Shown: one piece after another, positions 26,620 through 35,613 of the stretch
How positions within the stretch are numbered: position 1 is the stretch's first letter
Layout: the number at the start of each line of letters is the position of its first letter
Assembly: GCA_902799905.1 (NCBI GenBank)
Contig: CADCCB010000010.1
Span: 1-64,000, forward strand
DNA: 64,000 nt
Direction: 5' to 3'
DNA from: an uncultured Prevotellaceae bacterium
GTDB lineage: Bacteria; Bacteroidota; Bacteroidia; Bacteroidales; Bacteroidaceae
Notes under the pieces: generated by a model
The model's database searches: none
Seen by the model: only the letters and a program-made list of their open reading frames with translations
What the model was told of the DNA's origin: nothing
Translations under genes and position numbers: made by a program

Positions 26620-27335
26620 TCGTCGTCAGGATGAAGGTTGTCGATGTCGAGGATATGTAGTTCGAGGGCACGCACGACCAGACGGGTGGCATTGACGCCA
26701 CGAGGCTCATCGGGGAAGAGTTTCTGTACAAGGTCGTTCTGACGCTTTTCCAGGCTCTTCACACCAAAGGGCATACCACGCAACTGTGTGATCTGATCCT
26801 TCGTATAGCCCAGGGCGAGGTGGCGCAGGAATCGCTCGTCGTATTCGTCGATCTCGTAGTCAACGATAGCCTCCTGCTTGTAGAGTTGAGACCCCACGCT
26901 ACGTTTGAAGCGTTCCACAATCTTATGGAGTATCGGCTCGTTGAACACCAGTTGTTTGCCGTCCATCACAGCCTCCACGTCATGGCGTGTCAGCAGTTCA
27001 CCCGTCTTGAGGATAATACCGTCGGCACCGGCATCGAGCACGTCAACCCATAGTTTCTCGTTGAGGATTTCGCCGGTGAAGATGAGTACGCGCACCTGCG
27101 GATACATCTCCTTGGTCTGACGGCATATCTCCACACCAACGGTGGTAGAGCCGCCTAGTCCCAGGTCGAGCAGCACCAGGTCGGGCAACTGCTGCTTCAG
27201 CAGTTTCCAGTAGGCCGGCTCAGCATCGGCTGTTCCTATGACCTCTGCCTCAGGAATGTCTGTACGGATGATGCCCAGCGTGCCCTTCAGTTCCAGAGGC
27301 ACGTCTTCAACAATGATTACTTTGAAGTTCTGCAT
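26616..27335 (-). CDS. Two-component response regulator
   Basis: A 239-residue regulator. The receiver domain (about 1-125) has the acidic pair Glu10-Asp11, the phospho-acceptor Asp57 in LVLLDLGLGG, a Thr in VLIFTGE and Lys109 in GIILKTGE. The C-terminal part (about 150-235) contains DERFLRHLALGYTKDQITQLRGM followed by KSLEKRQNDLVQKLF, a LuxR-like helix-turn-helix arrangement. It overlaps the histidine kinase gene by 19 nt, so the two form a cognate pair. The target genes are unknown; the neighbouring KDG kinase and aldolase genes are candidates. Confidence 0.88.
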   Translation of the reverse strand: MQNFKVIIVEDVPLELKGTLGIIRTDIPEAEVIGTADAEPAYWKLLKQQLPDLVLLDLGLGGSTTVGVEICRQTKEMYPQVRVLIFTGEILNEKLWVDVLDAGADGIILKTGELLTRHDVEAVMDGKQLVFNEPILHKIVERFKRSVGSQLYKQEAIVDYEIDEYDERFLRHLALGYTKDQITQLRGMPFGVKSLEKRQNDLVQKLFPDEPRGVNATRLVVRALELHILDIDNLHPDDE

Positions 27336-30300
27336 ATTCTTGGTAGTGTTATGATGATGACTGTATGTTGCTGCTCCACCTCGGCACGAATGGCACAGGC
27401 ACGACGGTTTGTCGCCTCGCCATGATCGCGAACAATCTGTCGGCAGAGCAGATACGGGATATGGTCGATCTGGGGCATGAAGAGGGTGGAAGCCTCTTCG
27501 GATGTCAGCGTCAGGCCGTCCATCCTGACGCGGCAGTCGATATACAGGCTGTCGCGTGGCACGTAGTCGATGGCTGGCATCTGCTGACCATTCTGACGGC
27601 GCAGGATATCCATGAGCAGGCGGATCTGTATCTCATCACCAAGTATCTCATGGTCCAGCGGCTTCAGACGGAGCGTAGAACGTGACACCTGGTTCATGGC
27701 CTGTGCGCTGAAGAGTCCGTATAGTTCACGGTAGTAGTCGGCCACCTCAGCCAGTGACTGGTAGTCGCCCGTATCGATGAGTTGGCGGATGCGGCTGGGA
27801 TAGTACATCGTCTCATGCTTCAATGTTGAGAGAGTGTTGTCCACCACCGCATTACTCACATAAAGGGCATTCTCCTCGAGAGTCAGGCGGCGCAGTTCGT
27901 CTTCCATCAGTTCCAGTCTGTCCTGATGCTCTTGCTGACGGCGTGCCTTACGGCTGAGCATCTGCATGAACTGCCAGGCGAGTGCAGCCAGGATGCCGAG
28001 GAAGAGCAGGAGGATGAGGATGATAGCCACCTGACGGTTGGTCTGCGACTGCTGCATCTTTCTACAGTAGTCGTCCAGCATCGTGTCGGCACTCAGTTCC
28101 TTGAACAGTTGGGTGTAGATGCGGTTGTTATATCGATACAGCGACCACTCGTGTAGTGCCAGGGCTGCGACGGCGCTCTCGTTGCGCATGCGCAGAATGA
28201 TGTCGTAGTTCAGTTGCAGGCTGTCGTGATACCACTCAATCTCAGGCTGTCTCACCGACACGTCACCCATACGGAGCAACGTATCGCTACCTTCTGGCCT
28301 TACGCTAAGATAATAGTCGTTAATGTATTTGCGGCATGAGTCTGCATAGTCAAGAGTTCGCTCGTAATGTCCATCGATGTTGGCATAGTAGGCCGAGTCG
28401 GCATAGAGGCTGGCCTTTGCCAACGATTGTGCTGAAGTAGATGACAATCCTGCCAAGCCCATCAGCAAGAGGACGACTGTTGCTACGCGGCGAGGCAGAC
28501 GGAAATAGAAACGACTGCCCCTACCCTGTTCGCTTTCGGCAGCCAACAGGCATACGGAGAATATCTGGCTGATTTTGCGGTATTTCTCAATGATGCCCTT
28601 ACAGTTGAGCAGACCGAAGCCATGAGATGTCTGGTTGCTATCGCTGATAACCTTATGATCGAAGACGTGGGCCAGTTGTTCTTCTGACATGCCCACCCCA
28701 GTATCGGTCACCGATATCTCCACATAGTCGTCAGCCTCGGTAGCGCTGATGGTCACCGTCCCGCCCTCCGACGTAAACTTGCGGGCATTGTCGGCCAACG
28801 TGTTCAGCATGAAGAGAGTGAGTATGCGGTCAGCCTTCACGCGGGCTGTTGTAGCCTTCACGTCAAGCGTGATGCCCTTCAGCATGAAACTGCGCTGCCC
28901 GCGATGCACCATGTCGAAGAGTTCCTGCAGGGCAAATGTCTCTATATGAAGACTGAGACGTCCCTGTCGTAACTGAATCCAGTGGGTCAGCACATCGTTC
29001 TGATGGTTAATCTCGTCAGTCAGTTCGTGTACATACTCTATACGCTGCAAGTCATTGGCAGACTGTGTGGCATTGTCTTTAGGAAGACGATGCACCTCAT
29101 GTATGATACGGTCGATGAAGGGCGTGATGCTATTGACAAGCGACACCTTGGCACGTTGCTCCATGTGTGTGCTCAGACCTTTCTCTACACTCAAGCGTGC
29201 CAGAGCCAACTGTTCGTTCAGTTCGTCCTCGCGTTCCTGCAATTGCTGGTCTATCTGGTCACGGGTGTTGCTCTTGGCCCGACGATGCACAAAATAGATA
29301 ATCACAAAGAGCATCACGGTGGCGATGGCCGCAGACCAGAGCAGAGCGTTAAGTTGCGTCAGCGAATGCTCCAACTGGGCCGCACGTGCTTCGAGCGAGC
29401 GGTCCTGACGGGTCTGCTCCTGCAGGTCGAGGTAGATATTCCTGTTATGGTCGCTCAGAAGTTTGTCGTCGATAGCGGCATAGGCCACACTCAACTGTTC
29501 ACGTATACTAGCCACCAGGTCAGGAGCCTGGTTGATGGTGCTGTCTTCCAAAGCCTGTTCCAGATAAAATAGTGCCACCTCATAGTTCTCCTGCGCCAGA
29601 TAGGTAGAAGCCAGCGTACGATTGGCACCCGCTATCTGATACACATCGCCAAAGTCTGTAAAGATTGACAAGGCTTCGTCAGCCAGATAGGCTGCCAGAC
29701 TGTCATCGGCTACATGCTCCGGATTCAGGTATTTCATGGCAGGCAGGTTTTCTGTCATCAACTTTCTTACCGACAGCGTATCTGTCAGATGTTCGGCCAG
29801 AGCCTCCAAGGAGTTGGCAACGAAATAGGGATAATGAGCCTGCATGGACAGCAGGTAGCAGCGCATCAGATGGTCGAACTCGCGCTGGTTGATTTCATCT
29901 TGCGAGCCCTGGGTGATAAATCCGCCTGCGCCAATATTATAGAGATAGTTTAAATATTGAGCCGTATCTTGCTCAATTTCAATAGGTATCGACTCCATTG
30001 CCTCGATAGACTGACGCTCCAGACCTACATAATAATAATAGGTGGAAGTGACGATAGCCATCTCGCTCTGGGCATAGATGAGCCGCAACTGTTGGCGTCG
30101 GTCTAATTGCGAGCGTTCCTCGTTGATTCGCAGCAACGCCTTCATCGCATACTCGCGATAATCGTAGAACTCACGATTGCGCGACATACGCTGGCAGAGT
30201 CGCATCTGCTGAATATCTGCGACGAGCAGTTCCAGTTGGTTGTCAGTACACTCGGCAACCTGGTCAAGATGTTGCTTGGCATCGGCATAGTTCATCCGAA

Positions 30301-30526
30301 CCATGTCGACGAAGGCCAGATTGTTGAGTGCCTCAGCACGTCCGTCGCTATAGTCAGCCGACAACTCATAGGCTTGCCTGGCGTAGGCTTCCGTAGAGTC
30401 TACATGACGATAATGGAAGGCATATGATACAGAATTCAGCCTGTCCACCGTCTCTTTGTCAGACGGTGAACAAGCCGAAATCAATAATATCGCGACAAAT
30501 AGGTTAAGCGCGTGCCTTAGCCACAT
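27317..30526 (-). CDS. Large sensor histidine kinase (DUF5112/DUF5113-type)
   Basis: A 1069-residue multi-domain sensor. The N-terminus has a lipobox-like LLISACS (Cys19), then a helical TPR-like periplasmic region (about 30-385) and a transmembrane helix (395-414). A coiled segment leads to a kinase core with candidate His476/His479 in IIHEVHRL, N box [10 protein letters not shown] (575-584), DTGVGM (608-613) and GFGLLNCKG (636-644). After the kinase, residues 680-700 read like a second signal peptide, followed by another sensor segment, a helix at 832-852 and a cytosolic C-terminal part containing [13 protein letters not shown] (901-913). It overlaps eda by 23 nt and the regulator by 19 nt. 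Confidence 0.85.
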   Translation of the reverse strand: MWLRHALNLFVAILLISACSPSDKETVDRLNSVSYAFHYRHVDSTEAYARQAYELSADYSDGRAEALNNLAFVDMVRMNYADAKQHLDQVAECTDNQLELLVADIQQMRLCQRMSRNREFYDYREYAMKALLRINEERSQLDRRQQLRLIYAQSEMAIVTSTYYYYVGLERQSIEAMESIPIEIEQDTAQYLNYLYNIGAGGFITQGSQDEINQREFDHLMRCYLLSMQAHYPYFVANSLEALAEHLTDTLSVRKLMTENLPAMKYLNPEHVADDSLAAYLADEALSIFTDFGDVYQIAGANRTLASTYLAQENYEVALFYLEQALEDSTINQAPDLVASIREQLSVAYAAIDDKLLSDHNRNIYLDLQEQTRQDRSLEARAAQLEHSLTQLNALLWSAAIATVMLFVIIYFVHRRAKSNTRDQIDQQLQEREDELNEQLALARLSVEKGLSTHMEQRAKVSLVNSITPFIDRIIHEVHRLPKDNATQSANDLQRIEYVHELTDEINHQNDVLTHWIQLRQGRLSLHIETFALQELFDMVHRGQRSFMLKGITLDVKATTARVKADRILTLFMLNTLADNARKFTSEGGTVTISATEADDYVEISVTDTGVGMSEEQLAHVFDHKVISDSNQTSHGFGLLNCKGIIEKYRKISQIFSVCLLAAESEQGRGSRFYFRLPRRVATVVLLLMGLAGLSSTSAQSLAKASLYADSAYYANIDGHYERTLDYADSCRKYINDYYLSVRPEGSDTLLRMGDVSVRQPEIEWYHDSLQLNYDIILRMRNESAVAALALHEWSLYRYNNRIYTQLFKELSADTMLDDYCRKMQQSQTNRQVAIILILLLFLGILAALAWQFMQMLSRKARRQQEHQDRLELMEDELRRLTLEENALYVSNAVVDNTLSTLKHETMYYPSRIRQLIDTGDYQSLAEVADYYRELYGLFSAQAMNQVSRSTLRLKPLDHEILGDEIQIRLLMDILRRQNGQQMPAIDYVPRDSLYIDCRVRMDGLTLTSEEASTLFMPQIDHIPYLLCRQIVRDHGEATNRRACAIRAEVEQQHTVIIITLPRICRTSK

Positions 30527-31172
30527 AACCGAGTGCCTCCTTGCACTTGTCGGTTACATACTGCCAGTCACCGGCTTTCACCTTGTCCGAGGGGAACAGT
30601 TTCGAGCCCATGCCTACGCAGAACACGCCGGCCTTGAACCACTTGTTCAGGTTCTCCTCTTCGGGAGCCACACCTCCTGTAACCATGATTTTCGACCAAG
30701 GCATGGGTGCCTTTAGGCCCTTCACCATGTTAGGACCAACCACATCGCCAGGGAACACCTTCGTCAGGTCGCAGCCCAGTTCCTGAGCCTTGCCAATCTC
30801 GCTGACAGTCATGCATCCAGGGCAATAAGGCACCAGACGACGGTTGCACACAGGGGCGATGTCAGGATTGAACAGCGGACCTACCACGAAGCAGGCACCC
30901 AACTGGATGTAAAGGGATGCCGTGGGGGCATCAACGACTGAACCAACGCCTAATGCCAGTTCAGGGCACTCCTTGTCGGCCCATTTCACCAGTTCACCGA
31001 AGATCTCGTGGGCGAAGTCGCCACGGTTGGTGAACTCGAAAGCACGAACACCACCCTCATAGCAAGCCTTTACTACATTCTTACAAGTCTCAAAGTCCTT
31101 ATGATAGAAAACGGGCACCATGCCGGTATCACCGATTTTCTTCAGTACAGCAATCTTATCAAACTTTGCCAT
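30504..31172 (-). CDS. eda: KDPG/KHG aldolase
   Basis: A 222-residue bifunctional 4-hydroxy-2-oxoglutarate / 2-dehydro-3-deoxy-6-phosphogluconate aldolase, which splits KDPG into pyruvate and glyceraldehyde 3-phosphate. The TIM-barrel motifs are present: [15 protein letters not shown] with the catalytic Glu, [24 protein letters not shown] and a Schiff-base Lys in [12 protein letters not shown], then [13 protein letters not shown]. It lies 68 nt downstream of the KDG kinase gene, so the two form the last steps of uronate/pectin catabolism. Its 3' end overlaps the histidine kinase gene by 23 nt. Confidence 0.94.
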   Translation of the reverse strand: MAKFDKIAVLKKIGDTGMVPVFYHKDFETCKNVVKACYEGGVRAFEFTNRGDFAHEIFGELVKWADKECPELALGVGSVVDAPTASLYIQLGACFVVGPLFNPDIAPVCNRRLVPYCPGCMTVSEIGKAQELGCDLTKVFPGDVVGPNMVKGLKAPMPWSKIMVTGGVAPEEENLNKWFKAGVFCVGMGSKLFPSDKVKAGDWQYVTDKCKEALGYVAKARA

Positions 31173-31190
31173 AATTCAATTTATTTCTTA

Positions 31191-31230
31191 TTTCGAGATA
31201 TCGATATGACGATGTATCGATATTTCGACA
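31191..31230. repeat. Octamer tandem array (NNTCGNNA-type, x5)
   Basis: Five 8-bp units (TTTCGAGA, TATCGATA, TGACGATG, TATCGATA, TTTCGACA) lie in the gap between kdgK and eda. The third unit is diverged. Similar arrays occur at 48306-48353 and 53521-53552, both also between genes of minus-strand operons. Confidence 0.8.
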
Positions 31231-31240
31231 CTTCTTTTAA

Positions 31241-32263
31241 TTATCTCTGCACGCGTCCGTTGGCATTGCCACCGGCGAGGCTCTCCACCTCGTCAACGCT
31301 CACCAGGTTGAAGTCACCATTGATGGTGTGCTTCAGAGCCGATGCTGCCACAGCAAACTCCAGAGCCTCGCCCTGTGTCTCCTTGGTCAGCAGACCATGG
31401 ATCAGACCACCTGAGAACGAGTCGCCACCACCCACGCGGTCGATGATAGGATTGATCTCGTAGCGCTTGCTCTGATAGAACTCCTTGCCGTTGTAGATGA
31501 GGGCCTTCCAGCCGTTGAACGTAGCACTATAGGATTCACGGAGCGTAGAGACGACATACTTGAAGCCGAACTCAGCCATCATCTGCTTGAAGATGCCCTC
31601 GTAGCCGGCAGCGTCGGTCTGACCACCCTCAACGTCAGCGTCAGGCTTGAAGCCAAGGCAGAGTTCTGCGTCTTCCTCGTTACCGATGCATACATCGACA
31701 TACTGCATCAAGGGGCGCATGATGCTGATAGCCTTCTCGCTGGTCCACAACTTCTTGCGGAAGTTCAGGTCGACAGACACGGTGACACCATGACGCTTGG
31801 CAGCCTCGCAGGCCAACTTGGTCAGTTCTGCAGCCTTATCGCTGATAGCGGGTGTGATGCCACTCCAGTGGAACCAGGCAGCACCCTCCATGATCTTGTC
31901 GAAATCGAAATCCTTTGGATCAGCCTCTGCGATGGCACTATGGGCACGGTCGTAGATCACCTTGGAAGGACGCATAGAAGCACCTGTCTCTGCATAGTAG
32001 AGACCCACGCGGTCACCACCACGTGCGATGAACTCGGTGTTCACGCCATAGCGACGCATAGCGTTCACGGCAATCTGGCCAATCTCATGCTTCGGCAGTT
32101 TGCTGACGAAGTAGGCCTCATGGCCATAGTTGGCCACGCTGATAGCCACATTAGCCTCACCACCGCCAGGGATGATGCGGAATGATTCACTCTGAATAAA
32201 ACGGTCGTTGCCCTGAGGCGACAGGCGAAGCATAATCTCGCCCAATGTTACGATTTTTGCCAT
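31241..32263 (-). CDS. kdgK: 2-dehydro-3-deoxygluconokinase (PfkB-family sugar kinase)
   Basis: A 340-residue ribokinase-fold kinase that phosphorylates KDG to KDPG. The N-terminal PfkB signature IIPGGGEANVAISVANYG and the C-terminal DRVGGGDSFSGGLIHGL with the catalytic Asp are visible. ATG at 32263 is chosen (MAKIVTLGEIMLRLSP). A frame reaching 32326 begins inside the -7 box at 32316-32323 and is rejected. The KDPG aldolase gene follows, which supports KDG rather than fructose as the substrate. Confidence 0.88.
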   Translation of the reverse strand: MAKIVTLGEIMLRLSPQGNDRFIQSESFRIIPGGGEANVAISVANYGHEAYFVSKLPKHEIGQIAVNAMRRYGVNTEFIARGGDRVGLYYAETGASMRPSKVIYDRAHSAIAEADPKDFDFDKIMEGAAWFHWSGITPAISDKAAELTKLACEAAKRHGVTVSVDLNFRKKLWTSEKAISIMRPLMQYVDVCIGNEEDAELCLGFKPDADVEGGQTDAAGYEGIFKQMMAEFGFKYVVSTLRESYSATFNGWKALIYNGKEFYQSKRYEINPIIDRVGGGDSFSGGLIHGLLTKETQGEALEFAVAASALKHTINGDFNLVSVDEVESLAGGNANGRVQR

Positions 32264-32315
32264 TCTTTTCTTTTTAATTTTGTTTAGATTAAATGTTTCT
32301 TTTCGTTTGCAGCGA

Positions 32316-32323
32316 CAAAAATA
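32316..32323 (-). promoter_or_regulatory. -7 promoter box (TATTTTTG) of the kdgK operon
   Basis: The box matches TAnnTTTG on the minus strand, 52 nt before the ATG at 32263. It is likely to drive kdgK, eda and probably the downstream two-component genes. Confidence 0.55.
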
Positions 32324-32433
32324 CAACTATTTTTTGATATAGCGAAATAAAACGGGAAAAAACTTCCGAAAAACACATTCTTTCACATTTCCGACGCTCT
32401 CTCGTTCATTATTTCCGTTATCAGGGGACGTAT

Positions 32434-33612
32434 TTAGAAAGAATAGGAGAAGCCTAGCGACGAGTACTCCTTGAACTGCCAGTAGCCCAGGTCGTCGTCA
32501 TAATTGTTGGCATCGTCGAAGCGTGGGAACAGGAAGATATTGGCAGAGATAAACCTCGACACCTTCAGCGTGAACGTGTTTTCCCACTCCAATTCCATGC
32601 GGTGATAACTTGTAAATCCGAAGAGGCGCGTCTTCCATTTGACATTATCGCTGATGTTCCATTCCAGCGAGGCTGTCAACTGCGAACCGAAGTCCGTGAG
32701 AGAGTGCGTGTGGCGGTCGGTCTTGACGCCGAAACTCGCTGCCAGCGACGTGCGGTCCACGTAGCGGTAGTTAATGGCCAGCGGCGAGATGTTGATAGTT
32801 CCCGTCAGTCGCTTGTTGAGGGCAGTCACCTTATAGTCCATACCGAGACCAACGCTCATGTTGAAGGGCGACATGAAGTCAGAGAACACCTGCTCGTTGT
32901 TGGCCTTGAAACCTCGTGCAAACTGCGTATAGGCAAGCACCTGCAACGTGTAGTACCAGTTTTTGGCAGCCTGCAGGCCAACCTTGCTGGTCAGACGTAT
33001 CAGGTCTTCATTGGTCTTGAACTTATGAACCGTGTCGGAAGGTGACGTCTGGAAGCCCAGTTTTAACTCCAGTTTGTTCTCCCATTTCCATTTCGACTTG
33101 TTGTCGTAGTTGGCCTCGAGTGTCAGGGTTCCCACGGCGGCATAGTTGCTCTCGCCGCCCTTGTACCAGTTGTTTGAGACATAGTTCTGCATGAACTGCA
33201 GACTGCCGTCGCCCTTGTATTTCCAGAATACGGGCTTTTCGATAATCACCTCAACGGGTTCCGCCTCAGGCATTTCCGGCAGCGGCTCTGCCTGTTCTAC
33301 CATTTCCACGCCCTGCACCACGGGCTGGTCAATCAAGTCCTGCCTGATGGTGCCAGACTCCTGCTGTTCGGTCTGCGTGATTTTCACCAGGTCAGGTCGT
33401 TTCAGATAGACATTCATCAAGGCCTGATCGATGGCCCTGCTGACCTCATCAGGGTTGTCGGAAGCAATGGACAACTGACTGTTTGCCACCGAATGATAGA
33501 ATGTCAGGGGTGCAAATAGCCTGTAATACCACCCGCTCAACGAGTCCGTTTTCTCGGCAGCGCCAGCGCTGAGCGCCAAGGCAGCCACCATAATAAATGC
33601 TAATTTTCTCAT
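32434..33612 (-). CDS. Exported DUF3078-family protein, probable outer-membrane barrel
   Basis: A 392-residue protein. The signal peptide MRKLAFIMVAALALSAGAA is followed by a Glu/Pro-rich linker (about 95-125) and a beta-strand-rich C-terminal part starting at FWKYKGDGSLQFMQNYVSNNWYKGGESN, here cited in pieces only, which is characteristic of DUF3078. The protein ends in SYSF with a terminal Phe, as outer-membrane barrels do. ATG at 33612 is chosen; the TTG at 33624 lies in the -7 box. Function is unknown. Confidence 0.82.
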   Translation of the reverse strand: MRKLAFIMVAALALSAGAAEKTDSLSGWYYRLFAPLTFYHSVANSQLSIASDNPDEVSRAIDQALMNVYLKRPDLVKITQTEQQESGTIRQDLIDQPVVQGVEMVEQAEPLPEMPEAEPVEVIIEKPVFWKYKGDGSLQFMQNYVSNNWYKGGESNYAAVGTLTLEANYDNKSKWKWENKLELKLGFQTSPSDTVHKFKTNEDLIRLTSKVGLQAAKNWYYTLQVLAYTQFARGFKANNEQVFSDFMSPFNMSVGLGMDYKVTALNKRLTGTINISPLAINYRYVDRTSLAASFGVKTDRHTHSLTDFGSQLTASLEWNISDNVKWKTRLFGFTSYHRMELEWENTFTLKVSRFISANIFLFPRFDDANNYDDDLGYWQFKEYSSLGFSYSF

Positions 33613-33621
33613 AACTGCGTG

Positions 33622-33629
33622 CAAAGTTA
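33622..33629 (-). promoter_or_regulatory. -7 promoter box (TAACTTTG) of the DUF3078 gene
   Basis: The box ends 9 nt before the ATG at 33612, so the transcript leader would be only a few bases long. Confidence 0.65.
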
Positions 33630-33642
33630 TGATTTTTTTTCG

Positions 33643-33650
33643 TAACTTTG
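33643..33650 (+). promoter_or_regulatory. -7 promoter box (TAACTTTG) of yidC
   Basis: The box matches TAnnTTTG, 61 nt before the yidC ATG, and is divergent from the DUF3078 promoter with only 13 bp between the two boxes. Confidence 0.65.
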
Positions 33651-33711
33651 CACCTTGTTTTAAAGAAAGTCACTATTTTAAGATAAAAAAAAGTAAAGTT
33701 ATTATAGAACA

Positions 33712-35613
33712 ATGAACAGAAACACTCTCATCGGCTTCAGCCTTATTGCGGTGATACTCATCGTGTTCAGTTGGCTGAACCAGCCCTCACAGGAGGAAAT
33801 TGACGCTTACTATCATGCTCAGGACAGCATTGCCGCCGTTCAGGCACAGGAGCAGGCCCGCCAACAACAGGCCGCTAAGGACTCCACCAGCCAGCAGGCT
33901 CAGGCTGTCCAGGCTGACAGCACCGATTTGTTTTTCCCGTCACTTAGCGACTCTGCAGCCATTGCCGAGCGCGTGGTGACTCTGAAGAACGACTCGCTGG
34001 AACTGACCTTCAACACGAAGGGCGGTACCATCGCGAGTGCTCGCATCATCGGTCACAAGGACACCTTGAATAATTATGGTGTGACGCTCTTCGACGAACA
34101 GACCCAGCAGATGAGTTTCATCATCAAGGGCCTGAACAAGTTCATCGACACCAAGTCGCTCAACTTCACCCCCCAACAGGAGGGTGACAACACGCTCATC
34201 ATGACTGCCAATGCCCAGGACAACGGCACGCTGGTATTCCGCTACACGCTGGGTCCTGACTATCTGCTGCATTTCTCGCTGCAGGCCAACGGTCTGGCTG
34301 GGCAACTCGACCCCACCGACAAGACGGTGACCATTCTCTGGCAGGACTCCGTTCGCCAGCAGGAGAAAGGTTTTTCGTTTGAGAACCAGCGTTCGGCCCT
34401 GACCTATAAGTTCAGCGAGGGCGGCACCGACTATCTCTCTGAGACCTCCGACAAGCAGGAGACTACTGAGGAGATGACGGACTGGGTAGCCTTCAAGAAC
34501 CAGTATTTCTCTGCCGTACTCATCTCGAAGGACGGCTTCAATACGGGTGCTGAACTGAAGAGCACACCGCAGGAAAAAGAAACGCGCATACTGAAACACT
34601 ATCAAGCCAAACTGCAGACTGCCTTTGACCCCACCGGTCAGCAACCCTCAGAGTTTGAGATGTATCTTGGCCCCAACGACTTCCACCTGATTCAGGATGT
34701 CGAGGAGCAGAGCACCTTCAACAAGGATCTGGACATGGAGAAACTGGTCTATCTCGGCTGGCCTCTGTTCCGCTATATCAACCGCTGGTTCACGCTGCCC
34801 GTGTTCGACGGCCTGACCAAGATTGGACTCCCCATGGGTATCGTGCTCATCCTCATCACCCTGTTGCTGAAGGCCATCACCTACCCGATGGTGAAGAAGA
34901 GTTATATGTCCAGCGCCAAGATGCGCGTGCTGAAGCCGAAACTCGAAGAGGCTACCAAGCAGTACGACAAGCCTGAAGACCAGATGCAGAAGCAACAGGC
35001 CATGATGGCCCTCTACTCGAAATATGGCGTCAGCCCCCTGGGCGGCTGTCTGCCCATGCTCATCCAGATGCCTATCTGGATTGCCATGTTCAACTTCGTG
35101 CCTAACGCTATCCAACTGCGTCGCGAGTCGTTCCTCTGGATGGATGACCTGTCCACCTACGACCCCATCCCCTTCATCGGACAATGGGATACTGCTATCT
35201 GGGGACTTGGCGACCACCTGTCGCTCACCTGTATCCTCTTCTGCATTAGCAACCTGGCCTATAGTTACCTGACCATGCGTCAGCAGCGCGACCAGATGGT
35301 GGGCCAGCAGGCCGAGCAGATGAAGATGATGCAATGGATGATGTACATCATGCCCCTGATGTTCTTCTTTATCTTCAACGACTATTCCAGCGGTCTGAAC
35401 TTCTACTACTTCATCTCCCTCTTCTTCTCTGCGGCCATCATGTGGATGCTCCGCAAGACCACCGACGATGCTAAACTGCTGGCTAAGTTGGAAGCCAACT
35501 ACAAGGAGAACCAGAACAACCCGAAGAAGCAGGGCGGTCTGGCCGCTCGTCTGGAGGCCCTGCAGAAGCAGGCTGCCGAAATGCAGAAACAACAGCAAAT
35601 GAAGAAAAAATGA
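33712..35613 (+). CDS. yidC: Membrane protein insertase YidC
   Basis: A 633-residue inner-membrane insertase that integrates and folds membrane proteins with or without SecYEG. The N-terminal helix (about 5-22) is followed by a Gln/Ala-rich linker and the large periplasmic domain (about 75-350). The conserved insertase core (about 365-595) includes YPMVKKSYMSSAKMRVLKPK, the GGCLPMLIQMPIWIAMF segment and the RRESFLWMDDLS loop. A basic C-terminal tail (QKQQQMKKK) fits ribosome contact. The stop overlaps the S9 peptidase start by 4 nt (ATGA). Confidence 0.95.
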   Translation: MNRNTLIGFSLIAVILIVFSWLNQPSQEEIDAYYHAQDSIAAVQAQEQARQQQAAKDSTSQQAQAVQADSTDLFFPSLSDSAAIAERVVTLKNDSLELTFNTKGGTIASARIIGHKDTLNNYGVTLFDEQTQQMSFIIKGLNKFIDTKSLNFTPQQEGDNTLIMTANAQDNGTLVFRYTLGPDYLLHFSLQANGLAGQLDPTDKTVTILWQDSVRQQEKGFSFENQRSALTYKFSEGGTDYLSETSDKQETTEEMTDWVAFKNQYFSAVLISKDGFNTGAELKSTPQEKETRILKHYQAKLQTAFDPTGQQPSEFEMYLGPNDFHLIQDVEEQSTFNKDLDMEKLVYLGWPLFRYINRWFTLPVFDGLTKIGLPMGIVLILITLLLKAITYPMVKKSYMSSAKMRVLKPKLEEATKQYDKPEDQMQKQQAMMALYSKYGVSPLGGCLPMLIQMPIWIAMFNFVPNAIQLRRESFLWMDDLSTYDPIPFIGQWDTAIWGLGDHLSLTCILFCISNLAYSYLTMRQQRDQMVGQQAEQMKMMQWMMYIMPLMFFFIFNDYSSGLNFYYFISLFFSAAIMWMLRKTTDDAKLLAKLEANYKENQNNPKKQGGLAARLEALQKQAAEMQKQQQMKKK

